Below are positions 50,471 through 59,274 of a stretch of 64,000 nt of DNA, in pieces; position 1 is the first letter of the stretch, and every line of letters begins with the position of its first letter. A model generated the notes under the pieces. That model did no database searches. It had not been told where the DNA came from and saw only the letters and a list, made by a program, of their open reading frames with translations. Source of the stretch: SZUA-37 sp964472525 (GTDB lineage Bacteria; Pseudomonadota; Gammaproteobacteria; UBA6429; Thiohalophilaceae); NCBI GenBank assembly GCA_964472525.1, contig CAYYLL010000013.1, forward strand, positions 1-64,000, read 5' to 3'. The translations under genes were made by a program, and so were the position numbers.

Positions 50471-51424
50471 ATGTCTGATCTTTTAAAAGCAATTTCAATT
50501 AAAGATTTAACTAAAACCTACAACTCTAATGTTAGAGCATTAAAAGGTATTAGTCTTGAGATTGAAAAAGGCGATTTTTTTGCATTACTGGGCCCCAATG
50601 GTGCAGGTAAATCAACAGCTATTGGCATTATTTCTTCTTTAATCAACAAAACATCGGGCAGCCTTGAGATTTATGGCTATGATCTGGACAAGAAAAAAGA
50701 TCAAGCCAAAAGCTATATTGGCTTGGTTCCACAGGAATTTAACTTTAATATGTTTGAACCGGTTAACGAGATTATTGTTAATCAAGCGGGTTATTATGGT
50801 ATATCACGTAAAAAATCCTCCACCCGGGCAGAAGCATTATTAAAACAGTTAGGTTTATGGGAAAAGCGTTATGCCATGGCGCGTGAACTTTCCGGTGGAA
50901 TGAAGCGACGCTTAATGATTGCTCGTGCATTAGTCCATGAACCACAATTATTGATTCTCGATGAGCCAACGGCCGGTGTTGATATTGAAACACGGCGTTC
51001 GATGTGGGTTTTTTTAGAAGAAATAAATAAACAGGGTACGACCATCATCCTAACCACACATTATCTGGAAGAAGCGGAAGCCCTGTGTCGTAATATTGCA
51101 ATTATTAATAAAGGCGAAATAATAGAAAATACTTCAATGAAATCGTTGTTGTCGCAACTACAAATTGAAACATACATTCTTGATTTAAAAGAGAGCATCC
51201 AAACAGCCCCTGAAGTTGCTGACTATAATATAGCTATGCTAGATCCATTGACTGTGGCTGTGGAGGTCAATAAAGGACAAAGTATTAATAACATTTTTGC
51301 AGAATTAACACGTCTTAATTTACAGGTTATCAGTATGCGAAATAAATCTAATCGTTTAGAAGAATTATTTTTGTGTTTAACGGGCGAAAATGTTGTTGCA
51401 AGGGATAAAAATGACGCTGAGTGA
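50471..51424 (+). CDS. ABC transporter ATP-binding protein (YadG-like)
   Basis: The 317-residue ATPase has Walker A GPNGAGKSTAIGI, Q-loop VPQEFNF, signature LSGGMKRRLMIARAL and Walker B LLILDEPTAGVDIE, then a switch His in TTHYLEEAE. The C-terminal 90 residues are the extension typical of drug or antibiotic exporters of the DrrA/YadG type. Its end overlaps the permease gene by 14 bp. The substrate is unknown. It begins 17 bp after purL, so read-through from purL is possible. Confidence 0.9.
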   Translation: MSDLLKAISIKDLTKTYNSNVRALKGISLEIEKGDFFALLGPNGAGKSTAIGIISSLINKTSGSLEIYGYDLDKKKDQAKSYIGLVPQEFNFNMFEPVNEIIVNQAGYYGISRKKSSTRAEALLKQLGLWEKRYAMARELSGGMKRRLMIARALVHEPQLLILDEPTAGVDIETRRSMWVFLEEINKQGTTIILTTHYLEEAEALCRNIAIINKGEIIENTSMKSLLSQLQIETYILDLKESIQTAPEVADYNIAMLDPLTVAVEVNKGQSINNIFAELTRLNLQVISMRNKSNRLEELFLCLTGENVVARDKNDAE

Positions 51425-52184
51425 GCAGTTTGTTGCCTTTAAAACGATTGTTGTTAAAGAAATATTACGGTTTGCTCGCATTTGGCTGCAAACTATTGTG
51501 CCTGCTGTTATCACCACCAGCTTATATTTTTTAATTTTTGGTGAGCTGATCGGTTCACAGCTAAAAGAAATTGATGGCCATAGTTATATTGAATATATTG
51601 TACCCGGTATTATTTTAATGTCAGTGATTACCAATGCCTACGGTAATGTGGTCTCTTCTTTTTATAGCCATAAATTTCAGCATCATGTAGAAGAAATGCT
51701 AGTTTCACCAATGCCGAACACCGTCTTACTTGCCGGCTTTGTTGTGGGAGGCGTTACACGAGGCATTGTTGTCGGTAGTGTTGTTACACTCGTCGCCATG
51801 TTTTTTACTCATATTCATTTTGAGCATATTCTGGTGACGGGGGTAGTTGTCATTCTCACCGCGATTCTTTTTTCGCTTGCGGGATTTGTGAATGCTATTT
51901 ATGCGAATAGTTTTGATGATATTTCTATTATCCCTACCTTCGTTTTAACGCCTCTCACCTACTTGGGTGGGGTTTTCTTTTCTATGAATATGCTCAGTAG
52001 TTTTTGGCAAAACATTGCACTGTTTAATCCAATTCTTTATATGATTAATGCCATGCGGTATGGCATGTTGGGAGTATCTGACATAAAAATAACCACTGCG
52101 TTTATTGTTATTATTTTGTTTTTAATTAGTTTGTACGTGTTTTGTCTTTATCTGTTAAAGAAAGGGATCGGTTTACGAAGCTAA
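51411..52184 (+). CDS. ABC-2 type permease (YadH-like)
   Basis: The ATG at 51411 is preferred (AAGGGATAAAA ahead). A longer start at 51390 lies further inside the ATPase gene. The 257-residue protein has six membrane helices of the ABC-2 family, with YIEYIVPGIILMSVITNAYGN, VEEMLVSPMPNTVLLAGFVVGG and LTPLTYLGGVFFSMNML, the family's conserved blocks. It forms the membrane half of the exporter with the adjacent ATPase. Exporters of this kind move lipids, polysaccharides or drugs. Confidence 0.9.
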   Translation: MTLSEQFVAFKTIVVKEILRFARIWLQTIVPAVITTSLYFLIFGELIGSQLKEIDGHSYIEYIVPGIILMSVITNAYGNVVSSFYSHKFQHHVEEMLVSPMPNTVLLAGFVVGGVTRGIVVGSVVTLVAMFFTHIHFEHILVTGVVVILTAILFSLAGFVNAIYANSFDDISIIPTFVLTPLTYLGGVFFSMNMLSSFWQNIALFNPILYMINAMRYGMLGVSDIKITTAFIVIILFLISLYVFCLYLLKKGIGLRS

Positions 52185-52210
52185 ATTTTGTAAGATTAGA
52201 CTGACAATTT

Positions 52211-52227
52211 TGGTCACATTCTGACCA
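52211..52227 (+). promoter_or_regulatory. Inverted repeat, possible enhancer or hairpin
   Basis: TGGTCA and TGACCA pair perfectly around CATTC, 27 bases after the permease stop and about 145 bases before the sigma-54 element. It could be an activator site for the pilin promoter, or just a hairpin at the end of the ABC operon. No T-run follows. Confidence 0.3.
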
Positions 52228-52356
52228 TGATTTATACTTAAAACTGCCCCTTCGTTTTTGTTCTTTATCAGTAGTAGTGGATATCTCAGCCGTCTTTTAT
52301 CTTTAACTAATTGAAATATATTTAAATTTAAATTTATATGATGTGATGCCACTGAC

Positions 52357-52373
52357 TTGGCATGGTTGCTGCT
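52357..52373 (+). promoter_or_regulatory. Probable sigma-54 promoter of the pilin gene
   Basis: TTGGCATG, four bases, CTGCT gives GG at 52359-52360 and GC at 52371-52372, the exact -24/-12 spacing. Only two positions depart from the consensus TTGGCACG-N4-TTGCT. Transcription would start about 125 bases before the pilin. Pilin genes in several gammaproteobacteria are driven by sigma-54 with PilR. Confidence 0.6.
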
Positions 52374-52509
52374 CTGTTAGATATGTAAGTCAAATTTTAG
52401 CCGTGTATGTTGTCATAGCAAATTAAGGTTTAGGCAATATAGGTAAGGGAATGATGGCATTGCAGGAAGTAAGAAAATTTTGTCTAAACCCAAATTAGGA
52501 GCGTTTTAA

Positions 52510-53070
52510 ATGAAAAAAATACAATCAGGTTTTACATTAATCGAACTGATGATCGTGGTCGCGATTATCGGTATTTTAGCGGCCATCGCGATTCCAGCCT
52601 ATAATGGTTATATCGAAAATGCGAAAAAAGATAAGGTAATTGCAAACTATGAGAATGCATACCGTGAAATTTCAAATGAAATTAAAAAGGATTCTACCGC
52701 GATTAACTTAGGGCAAGTTAATGGTGACTTCTTTCGCCTAAATAGAAATGTTCTAACTACACGGGCAACTACTGCTGCTTTAGTTGTTAGCTTTTTGAAT
52801 GGTATCCATGATGGTCAAACAGTTATTACAAACTTTGCCCCAGATCTTCTCAGTGCAGCGGTTGCTGGAGCATATGCTGTTGCTACCACGGTTACTGCCA
52901 ATACCGCATCAACATGTACTTTAAGTGCGGCTCAGACTACAGCGGGTCAAGTTGGTATTGTATGGGCAGGAACAGCTGGTCCTGGTCTTGGTATTGGCGT
53001 TTGTATGCCTGCTTATGGCCCTGCGGCAACTCCATTGACTGTTAAAACAAGAAATCTTCAGTGGGAGTAG
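52510..53070 (+). CDS. Type IV pilin (PilA-like major or minor pilin)
   Basis: The 186-residue prepilin has a short leader MKKIQSG cut before Phe by the prepilin peptidase and the classic N-terminal helix FTLIELMIVVAIIGILAAIA, including Glu5. AYNGYIENAKKDK follows. The C-terminal half is Ala/Thr-rich, with Cys at about residues 136 and 165 that could form the D-loop. It assembles into surface pili for twitching, adhesion or DNA uptake. TTAGGAG precedes the start, and a strong terminator follows. It is a lone gene. No assembly genes are nearby. Confidence 0.9.
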   Translation: MKKIQSGFTLIELMIVVAIIGILAAIAIPAYNGYIENAKKDKVIANYENAYREISNEIKKDSTAINLGQVNGDFFRLNRNVLTTRATTAALVVSFLNGIHDGQTVITNFAPDLLSAAVAGAYAVATTVTANTASTCTLSAAQTTAGQVGIVWAGTAGPGLGIGVCMPAYGPAATPLTVKTRNLQWE

Positions 53071-53101
53071 TATTGTTATAGTATAGAAATACATTATGAA
53101 A

Positions 53102-53132
53102 AACCGCCACTGTAACCAGTGGCGGTTTTTTT
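53102..53132 (+). terminator. Rho-independent terminator after the pilin gene
   Basis: AACCGCCACTG and CAGTGGCGGTT form an 11-bp stem with loop TAAC, followed by seven T. It is one of the strongest in the window. Confidence 0.93.
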
Positions 53133-53145
53133 AGGTCTGTTATTA

Positions 53146-53973
53146 TTAAACTTTTCTAAGAAGTAAATCTAACCACGTTGTAGAAAGTAATCGTTTTAAA
53201 TATCCAAACAAATAAGTCGGGAATGTCACATAATAATGTGCTTTTGGGCGTTTACTTGCGAGTATCTTCAGCACTTTTTTATAAATGGCCTCTGCCGGTA
53301 AGGTAAACGGTACAACGGCGCCTTCGGTTTCAAGTTTTTCTACCAAGCCTTTATATTTATCTTTAAAATGGCTGTGTTCACTGTCAATGTTCTTTTTAAA
53401 ATAGATGAGTCCATTGGCACGAAAATGGCTGCTAATGGGGCCCGGTTCTATCATGGATACGAAAATATTAGAGCCGTGCAATTCCAATCTTAAGGTGTCA
53501 TTTAAGCCTTCAATTGCATATTTACTGGCATTATAAGCACCACGTAGGGGCATAGCGACAAGACCTAAAATGGAGCTATTTTGAATAATGCGCCCATACC
53601 CTTGTAGGCGCATGACAGGGATAACCAGATTAGTCAGTTCGTGCCAACCAAAAAAGTTATTTTCAAACTGTTGACGTAATACATCACGACTTAAGTCCTC
53701 TACCGCACCGGGTTGGCCATAGGCCCCATTATTGAATAAAGCGTAAAGAGTGCCTCCGGTAGCGGATAAAACATGCTGTAGCGTTGTTTTAATGCTTTCC
53801 GAATTGGCATAATCCAGCAAAAAGCTTTCAAACCCTTGTTGTTTGAGTTTTTCAACGTCGTCAGGTTTTCGGGCAGTCGCAAATACCCGATAGCCATCTT
53901 GCTTGAGTCTTTGTGCTGTGCATAAACCGATGCCGCTAGAGCAGCCGGTGATAAGAATTGAGTGTTTATCCAT
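53146..53973 (-). CDS. Short-chain dehydrogenase/reductase
   Basis: The 275-residue SDR has the cofactor motif ITGCSSGIGLCTAQRL at the N-terminus, NNGAYG (NAG variant), catalytic Ser near IIQNSSILG and the YNASKYAIEG motif (YxxxK). MIEPGPISSHF is the PG block. The classical family oxidises or reduces hydroxyl or keto groups with NAD(P). The substrate is not predictable. A hydrophobic C-terminus (YLFGYLKRLLSTTWLDLLLRK) may attach it to membranes. It lies alone on the minus strand. Confidence 0.9.
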   Translation of the reverse strand: MDKHSILITGCSSGIGLCTAQRLKQDGYRVFATARKPDDVEKLKQQGFESFLLDYANSESIKTTLQHVLSATGGTLYALFNNGAYGQPGAVEDLSRDVLRQQFENNFFGWHELTNLVIPVMRLQGYGRIIQNSSILGLVAMPLRGAYNASKYAIEGLNDTLRLELHGSNIFVSMIEPGPISSHFRANGLIYFKKNIDSEHSHFKDKYKGLVEKLETEGAVVPFTLPAEAIYKKVLKILASKRPKAHYYVTFPTYLFGYLKRLLSTTWLDLLLRKV

Positions 53974-54210
53974 AAAAAGTGCTGCTCGATGTTAATCGTT
54001 ATTTTGTTTGTGTTTAATGGTCATTGTTTCATCCAGAGTAGCAAGTTTTAATATGGGAAGCCATTGAGCACAAGATATGTTTAAGAATAGTTTTATATGG
54101 GTTTTATCGTGATTACACTGGAATATACGCTCAAATGGATAGTTTATACCCCCTAAAAACAGGTATAATGCGCGGCTTGTTTAATATCGCTTAGTTTTTG
54201 GAGAAGTTCA

Positions 54211-54477
54211 ATGCCAATTTATGAATATGAGTGTGAGGCTTGTGGGCATACTTTTGAAGCCTTTCAGAAGATGGTGGATGATCCTTTAAAAGAATGTCCT
54301 GAATGTAAAAAACAGGCATTGAAAAAATTGATATCCGCATCGGCTTTTCGTTTGAAAGGGGACGGTTGGTATGAAACTGATTTTAAAACGGGCAGTAAGA
54401 AAAATTTAGCGGGTAAAGAATCGTCTAAGCCTGATGATAAACCGGCTTCGGAAGCTAAAAGTGAGAGTAAAGCTTAA
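54211..54477 (+). CDS. FmdB-family zinc-ribbon protein
   Basis: The 88-residue protein has the FmdB signature MPIYEYECEACGHTFEAFQ, with CxxC at residues 9-12 and CPECKK later, forming a zinc ribbon. The rest is a charged low-complexity tail. FmdB-like proteins are possible regulators of unknown target. The position directly before aspS is conserved in many proteobacteria, which supports the assignment. GGAG precedes the start. Confidence 0.92.
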   Translation: MPIYEYECEACGHTFEAFQKMVDDPLKECPECKKQALKKLISASAFRLKGDGWYETDFKTGSKKNLAGKESSKPDDKPASEAKSESKA

Positions 54478-54502
54478 AATATTGGGTGGGGTTTAACTAT
54501 TC

Positions 54503-54589
54503 CGTCATTCCCGCGGAGGCGGGAATCTAGGCAACATTTAAAAAGGCTCTTGAATATATGTTTAGATTCCCGCCTCCGCGGGAATGACA
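54503..54589. repeat. REP-like inverted pair between fmdB and aspS
   Basis: CGTCATTCCCGCGGAGGCGG... (54503-54530) is answered by its near-perfect reverse complement (54563-54588) around 32 bases. Same family as at 32073-32179 and 33509-33534. Here AATCTAG replaces AATCCAG on both sides, so the two arms have changed together. Confidence 0.85.
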
Positions 54590-54654
54590 GAATTAACATA
54601 AAGCAGTTAATTAAAATTTTTGTAATAACAGTTTGTTTTTAAAGGAACATTTTT

Positions 54655-56442
54655 ATGCGTACCCATTATTGTGGTGAAATTAACGAATCTTTAATTGATC
54701 AGGAAGTGACAGTTTGTGGTTGGGCGCATCGTCGTCGTGACCACGGTGGGGTTATTTTTATTGACTTACGGGATCGCGAAGGTTTGCTGCAGATTGTGTA
54801 TGACCCTGATATTGAAGATGTTTTTGCCACAGCCGAGAGCGTGCGTAATGAATTTGTACTTCGCGTACGTGGCAAAGTACGCCATCGTCCAGAGGGTACT
54901 AAGAATAATAATATGGCAACCGGTCAGATTGAAGTACTGGGTCTGGATTTAGAAATCTTAAGCCATGCCGACACGCCGCCATTCCAAATTGATGATGATG
55001 ACGTATCTGAAGAACATCGCCTTAAATACCGCTATGTGGATTTAAGGCGCCCGCAAATGCTAAAACGTCTGCAACTGCGCTCAAAGATTTCCAATTTATT
55101 TCGCCGTTATTTAGAAGAGGATGGTTTTTTAGACATTGAAACCCCCATGCTCACCAAGGCCACCCCCGAAGGCGCGCGGGATTATTTGGTGCCCAGTCGA
55201 ACTCACGAGGGTAGTTTTTTTGCTTTGCCACAGTCGCCACAAATTTTTAAGCAATTACTGATGATGTCCGGCATGGACCGTTATTACCAGATTGTACGTT
55301 GTTTCCGCGATGAAGATTTACGTGCCGACCGCCAGCCTGAGTTTACCCAGCTAGATATCGAAACGTCATTTTTAGACGAAGAAACCTTGATGGGCATGAT
55401 GGAAAACATGATGCGCCATGTGTTTAAAGAAGGGATTGGAGTTGAATTACCGGATCCCTTCCCACGGATGACTTACTCTGATGCCATGTTGCGATATGGT
55501 TCCGATAAACCGGATTTGCGTATTGCGCTTGAATTGGTGGATTTAAAAGACGTGATGGCAGCAGTCGACTTCAAAGTATTCAGTGGTCCCGCAAAAGATC
55601 CAAAAGGCCGGGTTGCCGCGCTATGTTTACCGAAAGGTTGCGAGCTAAGCCGCAAAGAAATTGATAATTACACCGATTTTGTTGGTATCTACGGTGCTAA
55701 AGGCTTGGCTTATATTAAGGTGAATGATATATCACTGGGCAAAGAAGGCTGCCAGTCACCTATTTTAAAATTCCTGCCCGATGAGGTGGTGGTGGCTATT
55801 TTAGAACGTACGGGAGCCGAAACAGGTGACCTGATTTTCTTCGGTGCGGATAAAGCCACGGTTGTTAATGAAGCATTAGGCGCATTACGGGTTAAATTAG
55901 CCGAAGATCGCGGCCTGATAGCCGACGAATGGCAGCCGATGTGGGTCGTTGATTTCCCCATGTTCGAAGAAGATGAGGCCAATAAACGTTGGACAGCACT
56001 GCATCACCCATTTACCGCGCCACAAATAGGCGATATAGCGGATTTAGAGAATAATCCGGGTACCACATTGTCCCGTGCCTACGATATGGTCTTAAATGGT
56101 ACTGAATTAGGCGGTGGTTCTATCCGTATTCACCGTCCAGACGTTCAAAAATCGGTGTTTAAGCTGTTGGGGATCAGTGACGAGGAAGCCGAAGACAAGT
56201 TTGGTTTCTTGCTCGATGCACTTAAATTTGGCTGTCCACCACACGGTGGCATTGCTTTTGGTCTGGATCGCCTGATTATGCTGATGACAGGAGCCCATTC
56301 CATTCGTGACGTGATGGCTTTCCCTAAAACACAATCAGCCAGTTGCCTGTTAACACAGGCTCCATCGCCAGTGAGTGCTAACCAATTACGTGATTTGCAT
56401 ATCAAACTACGCCAACCTGCCAAAGTCGATACGGACAGCTAA
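54655..56442 (+). CDS. aspS: Aspartyl-tRNA synthetase
   Basis: The 595-residue class II synthetase has an N-terminal OB fold (RTHYCGEINESLIDQEVTVCGW), the class II motifs with FRDEDLRADRQPEFTQLD (motif 2) and GIAFGLDRLIMLMTGA (motif 3), and the bacterial GAD insertion. It charges tRNA-Asp. AAAGGAACATTTTT gives a clear ribosome site. The order fmdB-aspS is normal for gammaproteobacteria, but the usual next gene, yebC, is displaced by the kinase cassette. Confidence 0.97.
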   Translation: MRTHYCGEINESLIDQEVTVCGWAHRRRDHGGVIFIDLRDREGLLQIVYDPDIEDVFATAESVRNEFVLRVRGKVRHRPEGTKNNNMATGQIEVLGLDLEILSHADTPPFQIDDDDVSEEHRLKYRYVDLRRPQMLKRLQLRSKISNLFRRYLEEDGFLDIETPMLTKATPEGARDYLVPSRTHEGSFFALPQSPQIFKQLLMMSGMDRYYQIVRCFRDEDLRADRQPEFTQLDIETSFLDEETLMGMMENMMRHVFKEGIGVELPDPFPRMTYSDAMLRYGSDKPDLRIALELVDLKDVMAAVDFKVFSGPAKDPKGRVAALCLPKGCELSRKEIDNYTDFVGIYGAKGLAYIKVNDISLGKEGCQSPILKFLPDEVVVAILERTGAETGDLIFFGADKATVVNEALGALRVKLAEDRGLIADEWQPMWVVDFPMFEEDEANKRWTALHHPFTAPQIGDIADLENNPGTTLSRAYDMVLNGTELGGGSIRIHRPDVQKSVFKLLGISDEEAEDKFGFLLDALKFGCPPHGGIAFGLDRLIMLMTGAHSIRDVMAFPKTQSASCLLTQAPSPVSANQLRDLHIKLRQPAKVDTDS

Positions 56443-56460
56443 AAACCAAAATTAAGCTCA

Positions 56461-56492
56461 AATTGGATAAAATGGTCATATTTTATCCAATT
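56461..56492. repeat. Perfect 13-bp inverted repeat after aspS
   Basis: AATTGGATAAAAT (56461-56473) and ATTTTATCCAATT (56480-56492) surround GGTCAT. It lies 18 bases after the aspS stop. No long T-run follows, so it is either a weak terminator or a binding site for the kinase cassette. Confidence 0.6.
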
Positions 56493-56612
56493 CGGTTTAA
56501 TATGCCTATTAAACAAGCAGATAGCTGTTTTTTTTATAATCATGTATGCTCATAAGTTCATGTTTCTGGCCAAAGTGCCGATATTAAAATAACAATTTAT
56601 TAAAGGTATGAT

Positions 56613-56696
56613 ATGAGTTGCGTTACTATGATAAAAAACCTCAACAAAGATTGTGTTCGAATGCTTCGGGATAAGTGTTTAGCAAGGTTTAACTGA
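56613..56696 (+). CDS. Possible 27-residue small protein upstream of the kinase
   Basis: The frame reads MSCVTMIKNLNKDCVRMLRD and ends CLARFN, with three Cys and a basic charge. AAAGG precedes the ATG by six bases, a proper ribosome site, and the kinase ATG lies 10 bases after its stop. It could be a leader peptide or a small regulatory protein. It is short enough to be chance. Confidence 0.3.
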   Translation: MSCVTMIKNLNKDCVRMLRDKCLARFN

Positions 56697-56706
56697 ACAC
56701 AAGGGA

Positions 56707-59274
56707 ATGACAGTGCGATCTGCTTTTTTAAAATCAGATAAGTTTATTGGTCTGCTTGTCGTTTTAGTTATTTACCTTTTTTCAGGTAGTAATTTTTTAC
56801 GCCAGTTTGACAATGCCGCTTATGATTTAGGTGTTAAGTTTTCTTCTCCACGGCTTGCCAGCCCGAAAGTTGTGGTGGTCGCCATTGACGATACCTCGCT
56901 CGGCGAACTTGGTGCATGGCCATGGCCACGCGATATTCTGGCCGATATTGTACGTCGTATTTCAAAAGCACACCCTGCGGTGATCGGTCTTGCTCTGCCG
57001 TTTGACAAGAAGCAGAGTTCACCGGGTCTAGAATATATTCAGCAATTAAAAATATTGTTTGAGCAAGATCGCTCATCTTATAATCGCAGCGCGCGTCACC
57101 TGTTAAAACGTGCAGAAAGTAATTTGGATGCCGATAATCTTTTAACCATGGCATTCCGAAATGCCGGGCGAGTCGTATTAGCGTTGCCCTACCAGTCTTC
57201 TACGGATGACAGTATTGCTCGAAGCGCAGTTCTAAGTCATTACCTAAGACGTTATGAATTAAAAAACGTAACCGGTATTCCCAAACCAGCGACATGGTGG
57301 AATGCTTTATGGGTGGATGATCCTGTTCCCTTAGCCGATGTGATTTACCCACCGATTAAAGAACTCACCCGTTTTGTGGGTGCCATTGGGCATGTTGAAT
57401 TAGGTGTGGGCGACATTTCAACCTTTCGCAGCGAACCGTTGGTTTTACAATATGGAAAACACTACCTACCTTCATTTTCGTTAATGCTGGCAATCCGAAA
57501 TAATAATAAATCAACTCGCGATATTCGGGTCGATTTAAAAAAGGGTGTCATCATGGGTGGCGAACGAGTGGCGACGGATGATCAGTTGCGAGTCTACCCA
57601 CGTTTTTATCAGGGCAAAGATGGCCATTCTGCTTTCAACATTATTTCAGCCAGTGAAGTTTATAACAATCGTGTTATGTCAAAAACATTACGCAATAAAA
57701 TTGTTATTGTGGGCATTACTACCCGACAGAATACTAAAATTATTCCAACCGCCTTGGGTATTCCTATGGCACCTGCCTTAGTGAGCGCACACACTGTTTC
57801 AAGTTTAATCAATGGTGAGCAATATCACTTTCTGGGAAATACAAAGTTAATTCAATTGCTTTCCTATATTCTGGTTGCCTTATATCTTATGTTTCTGTTA
57901 CCGCGATTACGTATCACCACCGGGTTGGTTGTTAGTATTCTTTTATTAATTGGTTTTATTAATGCACATTTTATCGCAATGATAGCGAGTGCAACCTGGT
58001 TACCTTTAATGATCCCTGCGTTTGCTCTGGTGGTGGGGCATTTTGTGATTGGCTTTAAACATATCTTTGAACAGAGTTTTTCCAGTGTTAAACAGGAACT
58101 TTCAGAGGCACATTTATTATTAGGGAAATCTTTTCATGAACAAGGTCAACTGGATCAGGCTTATGAAAAATACCGTAAATGTGTCATGACCCCCGATGTA
58201 TTACACAGCATATATAATCTAGGTTTGGACTATGAACGTAAGCGGCAACTTAATAAGGCCGCGTCGGTTTTTAAATTTATAGAAGGCCATGATAAAGATT
58301 ACAGTGATATTCAGGAGCGCATTGGACGAAATAAAGAAGCCTCCGATGCCTTGGCTTTTGGCGGCAGTGCAAAAAAAGCAAATATGAATGGTACTTTAAT
58401 CTTAAGCAGCCCGGGTATTCAAAAACCAACCATTGGTCGTTATAGCATAGATGAAGAAATTGGCCGTGGTGCAATGGGCATGGTTTACCTAGGGCACGAC
58501 CCCAAAATTGGTCGTACTGTTGCGATTAAAACGATGATGCTATCTCAGGAGTTTGAAGGCGATAAACTGGAAGACGTGAAGCAACGTTTTTTCCGTGAAG
58601 CGGAAACAGCGGGTCGATTGGATCATCCTAATATTGTTACCATCTATGATGTAGGTGAAGATCAGGATTTATCTTATATAGCCATGGACTATATTAAGGG
58701 TAAAGCGTTAAATGAGTATTGTCAGCCAGAAAATTTATTGTCAGCAGAAGAAGTTTTTGATGTTATCGTAAAAGTAACCGACGGACTTGATTATGCAATG
58801 GGTAAAAATGTAGTCCATCGTGATATAAAACCGGCTAATATTATTTATGATAGAGAAACAGGTACAGTCAAAATTACAGATTTTGGAGTTGCTTGTTTGA
58901 CGGATGCAAGTAAAACTAAAACAGGTACGATATTGGGTAGCCCCTCTTATATGTCACCAGAGCAATTAGCCGGTAAAAAAGTAGATGGTCGTTCAGATTT
59001 GTTTTCCTTAGGGATTACTTTTTATCAGCTATTAACCGGTGAACTTCCCTTTATTGGTGAGTCGATGGCGAGTTTAATGTATAAAATTGCAAATGAAAAA
59101 CACCCTGATATTCGCATGTTCCGTCCAGATTTACCTGCCTGTACCAGTACTATTATGAATAAAGCCTTACATAAAGATCTGGAAAAGCGTTTTCAGTCGG
59201 GTGAACGCATGGCCAGTGCCTTACGGCGCTGTCAGGAACGTATTGGAAAAAAACGAGGTAGCAAACAAGCATGA
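56707..59274 (+). CDS. CHASE2-domain transmembrane Ser/Thr protein kinase
   Basis: The 855-residue protein has one N-terminal membrane helix, an extracytoplasmic CHASE2 sensor (about residues 35-375; VVVVAIDDTSLGELGAWPW is its hallmark), three membrane helices (381-455), a TPR-like linker (about 465-530) and an intact Hanks kinase domain (577-845). The kinase has GRGAMGMVY, the Lys in VAIKTM, HRDIKPANI, DFG and the activation-loop GSPSYMSPEQ. It should phosphorylate cytoplasmic proteins in response to a periplasmic signal. A GTG at 56713 has better ribosome-site spacing than the ATG at 56707. The stop overlaps the phosphatase start. Confidence 0.92.
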   Translation: MTVRSAFLKSDKFIGLLVVLVIYLFSGSNFLRQFDNAAYDLGVKFSSPRLASPKVVVVAIDDTSLGELGAWPWPRDILADIVRRISKAHPAVIGLALPFDKKQSSPGLEYIQQLKILFEQDRSSYNRSARHLLKRAESNLDADNLLTMAFRNAGRVVLALPYQSSTDDSIARSAVLSHYLRRYELKNVTGIPKPATWWNALWVDDPVPLADVIYPPIKELTRFVGAIGHVELGVGDISTFRSEPLVLQYGKHYLPSFSLMLAIRNNNKSTRDIRVDLKKGVIMGGERVATDDQLRVYPRFYQGKDGHSAFNIISASEVYNNRVMSKTLRNKIVIVGITTRQNTKIIPTALGIPMAPALVSAHTVSSLINGEQYHFLGNTKLIQLLSYILVALYLMFLLPRLRITTGLVVSILLLIGFINAHFIAMIASATWLPLMIPAFALVVGHFVIGFKHIFEQSFSSVKQELSEAHLLLGKSFHEQGQLDQAYEKYRKCVMTPDVLHSIYNLGLDYERKRQLNKAASVFKFIEGHDKDYSDIQERIGRNKEASDALAFGGSAKKANMNGTLILSSPGIQKPTIGRYSIDEEIGRGAMGMVYLGHDPKIGRTVAIKTMMLSQEFEGDKLEDVKQRFFREAETAGRLDHPNIVTIYDVGEDQDLSYIAMDYIKGKALNEYCQPENLLSAEEVFDVIVKVTDGLDYAMGKNVVHRDIKPANIIYDRETGTVKITDFGVACLTDASKTKTGTILGSPSYMSPEQLAGKKVDGRSDLFSLGITFYQLLTGELPFIGESMASLMYKIANEKHPDIRMFRPDLPACTSTIMNKALHKDLEKRFQSGERMASALRRCQERIGKKRGSKQA

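Noticed and set aside
52451..52498. 15-codon frame with AAGGGA ahead of the pilin gene
   Set aside because: A good ribosome site is present, but the peptide has no informative codons and could be chance. I did not annotate it as a gene.
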